Below, in pieces: positions 1 to 8,900 of a DNA stretch of 40,551 bases (the stretch's first letter is position 1; the number at the start of each line of letters is the position of its first letter). The notes beneath the pieces are model-generated. The model was not told the DNA's origin. It saw nothing but the letters and a program-made list of their open reading frames with translations, and searched no databases. A program made the position numbers and the translations under genes. The stretch is from Ascoidea asiatica (Eukaryota; Ascomycota; Saccharomycetes; Ascoideales; Ascoideaceae), in NCBI GenBank assembly GCA_001600695.1, contig BCKQ01000006.1, forward strand, positions 330,153 through 370,703, in the 5' to 3' direction.

Positions 1-510
1 TGACCCCATTGAATCAATTAAATCTCTGGCTTTCAAAATCAAAATTTGTATCAACCTCAATATTTTCACGATAAAAGTTTTAATAACAATCCATTCACAT
101 ATTAATAGTTTGAGATTGAATAATTGATATATTTTTGAGCTCCACAGTACTGTAAAGAGATAGAAAATGGAGCTCGTTACCGCTTGCCGGTTACCGATAG
201 CCGACACTTTGCCCAAAATATTTTTCTTGAACTATGGCTCTCATTGAGATGAGAATTATAATTTGTGTTCATTAGAGACTAAAAAAGGGGTAAATTATAT
301 CAAAATACTTCAATTGAAGACCAACAAATTAATTCTATTTTCATTTGTTTTAAATTTAACAACTTCTATCAATTTCAATCTAATAACAGTTAATAAGTCT
401 TATTCATCAGACTTGGCTTTAATTATTGAACTCAATTTTGATGTTTCAAATCCAGTTTTATTCAATTTGAAGATTATATTTTGGCCTTTAGCAATAGCTT
501 GAGAACATTA
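1..510 (-). pseudogene. Decayed gene fragment, second copy of the 4220-4520 relic
   Basis: Read on the minus strand, about 400-510 gives a coding-like peptide (motifs NKTGFE and SIIKA) that matches, at nucleotide and protein level, the relic at about 4400-4510 (NKTGIE and PIIKA). The match continues less clearly toward the window start, where both copies carry a GATTCAATGGG stretch in the same relative order. This copy is longer between those points (about 60-260) and holds a more GC-rich stretch there, including GAGCTC sites, so it probably took an insertion. Stops break the frame and there is no start codon. The protein family is not recognised. The fragment is cut by the window edge, so its true extent is unknown. 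Confidence 0.4.
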
Positions 511-878
511 AACATATTTAAAGGATAATCAATGAACCGTGTGTTACTTAATCAAAAAATAACTAACTGGTTATGTAATAATTGCTGACCTGTTTAATAT
601 TAGGTAATTTCATACAAACTTACATAATTAATATTTAATACGTGTAAAACTCATGCTTTTACAACAGATTTAAATATTAAATCCATTCTGTTGGATTAGA
701 ACTTCTTTTGCACTAAATAATTAACGTTAAATAAATGAACAAACAAACAGATTTATTTGTTTATTTATTTAATTATTGATTAGATTACACAGAAATGAAG
801 TTCTAAGATTAAGGTCAAGTAAAAATTGTATTAAATTGAAAATAATATACAAAAAAGTAAAGAAAAATAATAAAAAAA

Positions 879-932
879 GATAAAAAAGATAAAAAAGATA
901 AAAAAGATAAAAAAGATAAAAAAGATAAAAAA
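879..932. repeat. Tandem 9-mer, six copies of GATAAAAAA
   Basis: Six head-to-tail copies of a 9-nt unit lie just downstream of the 3' end of the minus-strand kinase gene, followed by short ACATATC-type repeats to about 970. A translated Leu-Phe-Tyr repeat in the reverse strand is only the repeat being read as protein. Confidence 0.9.
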
Positions 933-1010
933 GAATTAAAAACATATCACATATCACATATTACATTATACATTACCAATTTCAGAAATAATTTTGCTTT
1001 TCATACGCTA

Positions 1011-2642
1011 TTATACTGTTTCAATTGCATCACTATCAACAAACTCCATTTCAGTGTCCATTAAAGAATCATCTTCCAAGGGTTTAAGTTCTGGAATATA
1101 CTCTTTATTCATTACTTTTTCCCAATCAATATCTTCAAAAAAAGGATGGTTTTTGATTTCTTGAACACCATTTTTACCTAATCTTTCCAATGGGTTTTTA
1201 ATTAATAATTTTGAAATCAAATCTTCTAACAATGGATCAATATTATTAGGAAATTCAATATTTTTATTAATGATTTGATAATAAGTTATATTTGGATCTT
1301 CATTTCTGAATGGTGAAGTACAATCAAACATTTCATATAATAAAATTCCAAGAGTCCACCAATCAAGAGTTTTTGTATATCCAAATTCTAAAATTAATTC
1401 TGGAGAAAAATAATCTAAAGTTCCACAAATTCCATGCTCACCTTCATCAGAACAATTCATTACAGATAATTCAAAATCACACAATTTTATATGTCCATCT
1501 TGATCAATTAATACATTTTCCACTTTTAAATCACGATAAATAATATTCTTATTATGAAGTTCTTCTAAAGCACAAATTATTTCAGCGGCATATAATTTGA
1601 TTATTGATGTATCTAATTTTCCTATTGTTGATAAAGTTTGAAATAAATCTCCACCTTTAACATATTCTAAAACAAGATATAAATTTTCTAATGATTGGAA
1701 AGAATATTTCATAGAAATTATAAATGGAGAATTTACTAAAGCTAAAACCTTTTTTTCAACCATTTTATCTAAAATATTTTCANTTTCTTGAAGTTTTGAT
1801 TTTTTTATTGATTTAATAGCATATAAATTTCCATCATCTTTTTTTTTAGCTAAAAGTACTTCTCCAAAAGCTCCAATTCCTAAAACTTTTAATATTTCAT
1901 AATCATCAATTGACATATTATTTGAATTAGAATATGTTTCATATGACTGTTCTAAATTTTGTTGTGAATATGGTAGTAAATATGAATTATTTTCAGATGC
2001 ATCAGATCCAGTATACTGTAAAGATACATCTAATGTTGTAATTGAATTATCATTATTTTTTATTTCTTTCTCAAAATGTAATGATTGACGACCAAATTCT
2101 TTAAACATTTTCAAATCTATAATAAATTCAAATAAAGGAACTTGAATTNNATTATTTTCTTTTAAAAATGATTCNGGAATAAGTTCTTTTGTAATTTGAG
2201 AAAAGAATTTTATACGAATATTTCCATTTCTTGAAACTTTCCATTTAGTTTTACTTTTAAATTTTGGATTAGATGCAGTTCCTCCTTTAGGTTCAATAAT
2301 ATCACGTAAATAATGATTTTCAGTTTCAATATCAATATATTCTAAAGTAAAAAAAACCATTGGAATGTTTGCTACATTATCACCTGTGTTATTATTTGAT
2401 TTACGAACAGCAGGAATAATTTTTTTTAATTTTTCAGGAGCTAAATCTATAGTATTATCAGTAAAAAAAAGTTCTTCTTCAGTTTCATTGATAAATTTAT
2501 TTAAACGAGTCGATTTAAAGTTCAATCCATCTTCAACCATTTGAAATAAAACATGTGGATTATAAACTAAATCATGTTTAAATTTAACATTTTTAGCTTT
2601 ATTAATTTTGATTACTAATTTATTTAAAGGAATAAAAGTCAT
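1011..2642 (-). CDS. Divergent YPK1/2-like AGC protein kinase
   Basis: This is a 543-residue protein. Residues 1 to about 230 resemble the C2-like N-terminal region of yeast Ypk kinases, and the kinase domain starts at about 248. Visible motifs are a glycine loop (G255-x-G-x-x-G260), AIK lysine K277, a likely alpha-C glutamate E296, YRDLK with catalytic D371, and the Ypk-type ending NHPFF followed by YIPELKP. In Ypk1/2, which act in TORC2 and sphingolipid signalling, DFG, an activation-loop Thr (xTFCGTPEY) and a C-terminal hydrophobic motif (FxGWTY) are conserved. Here DFG is D389-F-E391, the loop reads HGICGTLDY so the PDK1-site Thr is Gly404, and the protein stops before the hydrophobic motif. 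The frame is otherwise intact, so it is either a specialised paralogue or an early pseudogene. Four ambiguous bases (1783, 2149, 2150, 2175) give three unknown residues. It lies alone among decayed genes. Confidence 0.85.
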   Translation of the reverse strand: MTFIPLNKLVIKINKAKNVKFKHDLVYNPHVLFQMVEDGLNFKSTRLNKFINETEEELFFTDNTIDLAPEKLKKIIPAVRKSNNNTGDNVANIPMVFFTLEYIDIETENHYLRDIIEPKGGTASNPKFKSKTKWKVSRNGNIRIKFFSQITKELIXESFLKENNXIQVPLFEFIIDLKMFKEFGRQSLHFEKEIKNNDNSITTLDVSLQYTGSDASENNSYLLPYSQQNLEQSYETYSNSNNMSIDDYEILKVLGIGAFGEVLLAKKKDDGNLYAIKSIKKSKLQEXENILDKMVEKKVLALVNSPFIISMKYSFQSLENLYLVLEYVKGGDLFQTLSTIGKLDTSIIKLYAAEIICALEELHNKNIIYRDLKVENVLIDQDGHIKLCDFELSVMNCSDEGEHGICGTLDYFSPELILEFGYTKTLDWWTLGILLYEMFDCTSPFRNEDPNITYYQIINKNIEFPNNIDPLLEDLISKLLIKNPLERLGKNGVQEIKNHPFFEDIDWEKVMNKEYIPELKPLEDDSLMDTEMEFVDSDAIETV

Positions 2643-3561
2643 AATGAGGTTATTAATAATGATTAATAGTTATAATAGTATTTGAAGATTTGATCTGAAG
2701 TAAAAGGTTTGAATTTTACTTAGTTAATTGATATGAGTTGATATGACTTAATATGAGTTGATTGCTATAAAGATTATTATTAAATATACACTTAAAAAAG
2801 GCAATATGATAATAATGAGTATAGAATTTTCTTTTTGAATAAATATTAGATAAATTTTGAAAAGAAGAAAATAAGGAAGGAATCTCTTCCTTTTATATTG
2901 TTTGATTTTTGATTCTCATTATTATATTATTACTGTTTTATTTTAAAAAATATTGCAAAATTGAATAATTCATGATAATCAATAGTAAATCAGTTACTTT
3001 ATTGATTTTCCAGTAGCAATCTTTGAAATATGGTATAATATTTTAAAATTTATGAGATATATAAAATTCAAATCTCAATCCATCATATAGATTATTCCTT
3101 ATTATTCTGATTTAAAATAAGATAACTGAAGTTGTCAGTAATTGTTTGATTTTAGCAAACAATGTTTCTTTTTTCATTATATTCTCAGAACCTTATAAAC
3201 AAGAACAATAGAAACTTTAAATACGAAGCAAACTCTAGGTAAAGTTAGAGCAATTGAATTTGAAAAATCTCTAAAGCTTTCCACGTCGTAAAGCTTATCG
3301 TCCAGTTCTGAAATAAGAAGAGCTTAAGCAGAGTGATATATTAATATATTAATACATTATCTCTTATTGATTCTAGTAATGTTTAATAAGAGTGGCCACA
3401 AGGGTGGCAAATCTATTACAAAAAACTATATTGGTAAAGATTGAGAATAATTAACAATACTTGTAAAAATATAAAGCTTGAAATACTTCAGTAGTTTTAA
3501 CAGTAGGGATATAGGCACTTTTAGAATTCAGTATAATAATGGTTGAGGAGACTCTCTTTGA

Positions 3562-4215
3562 ATGATCGAGAAGTTTCCAATTATTCAAATTATCAAGATA
3601 CTTTCACTTAAGCATCTTTTTGATAAATCTTTATCAACATCAATTGCTCAGATAGTGAATGAAAATAGCAACCAAGCATCGATAATTCTATCGGCGCTTA
3701 TACCAGCATCTGACAGTACACTCATTTTCTGAAAGCCGAAAGCATTTAAGCATTTTCAGTCCATATTAGAACAATTGTATCTTTTCTAGAAAAAATTGTT
3801 TAAAAGTATATTTACACAAATAAAGATTTGGCTTTGAAACGACAAATAAAATTACTTCATATACTGTATATATTACATTATTGAATCTATAGAATCCTCG
3901 AGTTTCAAAAAAATGAATTTTATCAAGCTTTTAAAAACTTTTATATCCTTAAAGATTTCAGAAACAAAATCTTAAATAACATCCCACTAATTTGTAGCTT
4001 AAGATTAAATAATATGAGCATTACATTTTCAAGTAAAAATGACACAGATACTTGAACCACTTACTGATAATCAACTCTTTTATTGAAATATTTTATTCCA
4101 ATTTATTATCCCAATTTTGATATAAGCTTTAATTTGGATCCATAAAAGAGTAAAAGTGAGCAAACTAGGTCTTGATGCTTTATTGATTCTATTATCGATA
4201 GCATTTTAATTAATG
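3562..4215 (+). pseudogene. Decayed plus-strand gene of unknown family
   Basis: A 56-codon open frame with ATG at 3562 ends at 3732. From 3804 a second frame runs to about 4215 with only about seven stops and reads like real protein between them (for example KDFRNKILNNIPL and FIPIYYPNFDISF). The two parts are on the same strand but in different frames, so they could be one gene broken by a frameshift and stops. No domain is recognised. It converges on the minus-strand relic at 4220-5251. The reading rests only on coding-like amino-acid composition and low stop density in AT-rich DNA, so it is tentative. Confidence 0.3.
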
Positions 4216-4219
4216 TTAC

Positions 4220-5251
4220 GCTGCTCTAGGTAAGTGATTTAAAACCCATTGAATCTACAGTTTCATCATCAAATGAAAAACATTTAAAATAAATTCCTTC
4301 ATCTTTTTCTTAATTACTTCTATTTCCAATAAGTTTGCGATTCTTTTTTATTACAATAATAAAAGTTATCAAATTCAATTTCAGAGTATGCTTTGTTATC
4401 TAGTTCATCAGGTCTGGCTTTAATTATTGGACTCAATTTTATTATTTCAATTCCAGTCTTATTCGATTCTAAGATTATATTTTAACCTTTAGTAATAACT
4501 TCAGAACATTTACCAAGTGTATAAAAGTACTTAAAAGAAAACAAATTAGTTTTAATATTTTGAATGATTAAATAATCTTTATATAATCTTAAATATTCAA
4601 ACCTTTTTAACTATAGTACTTGTAACAATTTACTTCTATCTTTATTTTTACTTTCTAATACATTGTCAAACATATATAACGTCATATATTTCAGAATATA
4701 CCTTAATTTGATGAGTAGTTATATCAATTTTATCTGTCAAAAATATTTTTAGACCAAGTTTTACATCATTATTATTTAAAAACTCTTCCAATAATTTATC
4801 TTTAATTTCTTTGTCATAGACAGTTAACTTAAACTTTTGATTGTATTTGAATATATACTGCAAAAATCATTTCCATCAATTATAAAATACATTATATCTT
4901 TAGAGAATAATCTTTACTAAGCATAAATTCAGAAAGAATAATTTTGATTAGTTTTCCACTTTCTGTTAATAATATCATTGGATTATTTGTCCTATCAATC
5001 ATAATATTTTTTTATTAACATTAATCAAGTCTTTAAACACTTTGATTGATTTAGCACCACTTTTGATTTCATCCTTTGTTCAATTGACTTATGGTGAGCA
5101 TATCATTAGCTTTTTTTAATTGATTTTCTTCACTCAAATTTAATTCTTGAAAATATTTAGGATTACCAAATTAAAATTTATTTTTAAGATCTTGAGGATT
5201 TAAACCATTTGAAAATTTCAAATTTTCGTGCATATAATTATAATTTATCAT
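4220..5251 (-). pseudogene. Decayed gene with preserved start codon, family unknown
   Basis: An ATG at 5251 (minus strand) begins MINYNYMHENLKF and leads into about 300 codons of coding-like sequence that needs at least three frame changes and has several in-frame stops. The longest clean part is 4863-4666 (65 residues, with LLEEFLNNNDVKLGLKIF). The 3' part (about 4400-4520) is shared with the relic at 1-510, which shows this was a real duplicated element rather than chance open frames. I do not recognise the protein: no transposase, reverse transcriptase or known domain motif is visible. It lies upstream of MON2 and in the opposite direction. Confidence 0.45.
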
Positions 5252-5605
5252 TTTTATTATAAAACAATAATATTCTCCCAAACTTTTTGAACATAGAATT
5301 AAAAGATTCAATTTAAAATTTTTTCATAATTTATTCAATTTAATTTTTCATATATTTATTTTTCTTAGAACATAATTCAAATTTTCTTTTTCAACTTCAT
5401 TTCCTATAGATCCTTTTAAACTAAGTCTTTTACTAACAATTGATTGAAAGTTAGTTTTTTTCAATAAATTCAAATGTATAAGAATAATTTGTTATAACCA
5501 TGAATTTTTAATTTATATCTATTAAAATTGATATTTGTTGCAATACAACATTTTTTTAAAACAATTAATAATATATAAATTAAGTTAATCATTGTCTAAG
5601 TGCTA

Positions 5606-5830
5606 TTAAGACCCATACCTGTGGGAAGTCCAATATTGTGGTAATACCAAGGAGACGGGTCTAAAGTGGCTCAGATTTTCACTGAGGATGCTCCTCGTGG
5701 CGAGTGTGCTGGTGCGCTGTGGCACTGTAGCCGGGAGTCCAGCTTTACTCACGTTCCTGTAATAGTTAGTGAAAATGGATACTCGATAACGAAGGAGAAT
5801 AAAGCATGGACTGGCCATAGACGACAATTG
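5606..5830. other. GC-rich island upstream of MON2
   Basis: About 220 bp with clearly higher GC than everything around it. It contains GGAAGTCC, GTGGTAATACC and several short complementary stretches. The open frame on its minus strand (73 codons, alternative start) has a composition unlike any neighbour gene and is probably chance. A structured RNA is possible, but I could not match it to U snRNA, SRP, RNase P/MRP or snoRNA signatures well enough to call it. It ends about 150 bp before the MON2 start codon, so it may simply be promoter sequence. Confidence 0.3.
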
Positions 5831-5984
5831 TTATGATGTTGATTATGATGATGGTGATGTGTATATATAAGGTTTATGAAAGAAAATAAAGATAATTCAT
5901 GTTTTTATGACTTAAATCAATCATGAATGAAAGAATCATATTCAAAATAATTAGAAACAGCATCAATAAGGCCAATTGCATACC

Positions 5985-8900
5985 ATGACCACCATCAATC
6001 ATTTATCATCTGAACTTTCAAGTCTAATATCTGAATCTAAAAGAAGAAATCCAGAAATTAAAAGAGCTGCAGAAGATTCTTTAGAAATTTTAAAATTATT
6101 TAATCCAAAATTACAATCTGAATCTGAATTTTTATTAAATTTATCAAATTATTCAAATTTTATAAAACCATTTATATTATCATGTAATTTAAGAAATACA
6201 AAATATTCAACATTATCTTTACAATCTTTAAATAAATTAATAATATCATATTCAATTCCAAAAGATCATAATACAATTAATAATTTATTAGATTCTTTAA
6301 TTGAAGCAACTCATTTATCAATTGAAATTCAATTAAAAATCTTACAAAATTTACCATTTTTATTTAGAAATTATTCAACTTTTATTAATGATGATTTAAC
6401 TTCAAAATTTTTATTAATTTGTGCTTTATTACAAAATTTTAATAAAGTTCCTGTAGTTATAAATACTGCAACTGCAACTTTACAACAATTAATTATTTTT
6501 ATTTTTGATAAAGTTAAACCAATTGAATCAATTGATGATAAAGTTATAGATATTTCAATTAAAGAAAATAATAACATTATTAATGATAATTCATCAAAAT
6601 CAATAAAATCTGAAAATAATTCAAAAATTAAAATCTCAAAAAATTCATATGATGCTTATAGAATTCTTATAGATTTATGTAACTTAATTGAACATCATAA
6701 ACCTTTTTATTTAAAATTTAATTATTTACAAGAAACTTTTATAATTGAATTAATTGAATCAATTTTAACTAATCATAGTAATTTATTCATATCTCATATT
6801 GAATTTTCATATATTTTGAGAATTAAAATTATACCTTTACTTTTAAAAATTTTTTCAATAAATAATGATTTTCCAATAATTATTAGAATTTCAAGAATTT
6901 TATACCTTTTAATTAAAAATATTAATAATTTAAAAATTTTAAAAATTGAAACTGAAATAATTTTATCTTTAATGAATCATAAATTATTAATTCATAATAA
7001 TATCATTAATAATTATCAACCTTCAAATATGATCAATCAATCTTCAAATATAACTAATAATAGTAAAAATAATAAGAATTCAAGTAGTAATAATAATAAT
7101 AACAATATAGATCTGGAGAATGATATTCATCCAGATCCATCAACTTGGAAAAAAATCTTAATCTTGGAAATTTATAATGGTTTATTCTCCGACTTTAAAT
7201 TAATTCATCAATTTTTTTTAGAATTCGATAATAATCCTGGTAGAAAAAAAGTAATTAAAGATTTTTTTCAAACTAATTTTAAATCTTCATTCAGTAATAT
7301 TCCCAATTCTTCTCCAAGTTCTTCCTCATCTACTTCATCACCATCTTCTAATGATTCTTATAGATTATTGAATGTTGGTACAATTCTTCATCCACCTCCA
7401 AATAATGATAATGATTATTTTTTATCAACAAAAAAATGTGTGCCAAAAGTTTTATATATTGATATGTTAGATAAATCTGAAGCTCCTCCAATTTTAGATA
7501 ATTATCCATATTATTTAATTTATAATTGTACTGTAAATTTCATTGAAGGAATTGGTTTATATGTAATGGATTTATCTTCAACTGTATCTGAATTAGAAAA
7601 TTTAAATACAAAACAAGTTTTATTCTTAAATACAAATTCATTAAAATCAATTAATCCAATTATAAAAAATGATATTTCTTTTTCTTATCAAATCATTTTA
7701 AGTAATTTTGAAGTTTTATTATCAATAACTAAAATTTATTTATATTCTGAATTAGATAATGATTTATTTCATAATCTTATACGTTCTTTACAAAAATTAT
7801 GTTATGTTTCTGGAATTTTAGGTTTAAAAAATGTAAGAACTAATATTTTATTAATTTTAGCAATTGCAACAATAAATAATTCTGGTTCAATTGGTTATAT
7901 TAATGAAAATTCTCATCAAAAATCAAATTCTATATCTTCTATTTCTAATTCAAAAAATGATCATGAAAGTAGAAAATCAACTTTATTTTCAATTGGAGAA
8001 TCTGTTGTTGGAAAATTAAGTTCAACTTTAAATCAAGCTGCTTCTTCAATTCCAACTAATTCATATACTGCTCAAATAAAATCATCAATATCTGGTCCTC
8101 CACCTTCTCCTTCAACTAGTCAATTATTAATATTACATTCAAGATATTTAAATTCAAGAAATTTAATAACTTTAAGAGCTTTAGTAAATGTAGCCATTTC
8201 ACTTGGATCTACTTTAAGTTCAACTTGGAAAATAATTTTCATAACTTTACAATGGATTGATTATTATATATATGGATTATCAGAAGATTTTGGTAAAAAT
8301 TATGATTCAACAAATTTGAAAAAACCAATAATTACTCAAAATGAACAATATATATTTGATATTTCTTTTAAAAAACTTTTAGAATGTACTAAAGATTATT
8401 CAGATGATGCATTCTATCATGTAATAGATTCTCTAACAGAATTATCAGATGATACTATAACTATAACACCAGAAGAAGAAAGAGCAAATTTTGAAATGAT
8501 TAAAACAACTGTTTTCAAAAAGCAATTCAATACCGAAAGTGATGCTTCTAGAATAACATTACTTCCTTGTTTTTATAAAAGAACTTTTTTTGTTTCCAAG
8601 ATTGGACAAGTTAGTAGTTTGAATTCGTTAAGATTTTTAAAAGGTTTCACACTAAAATCTCTAGTTGACAAAAAACTTATGGATATGCAAATAGCAGAAA
8701 ATCAATCACTTTCTTCTTGGAATTTTATTCTAGATTATTTTGTCAAAATATCTTCCAATCAAAAAATGGATCCTTCCTTGCGAACCACTGTTTCTAAGAT
8801 ATTCAATCTAACTGTTAAATCTATGATATTATCGTGTCACACGAAAGAATGGAATGATATTTCTATGAAAATTGTTTCCAAAACTATAGAGGATTTAAGT

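Noticed and set aside
769-957. 62-codon minus-strand frame with Leu-Phe-Tyr repeats.
   Set aside because: It is the GATAAAAAA tandem repeat translated.
5606-5827. 73-codon minus-strand frame as a small gene.
   Set aside because: Alternative start codon, composition unlike proteins or neighbouring genes, and it only reflects low stop density in a GC-rich island.
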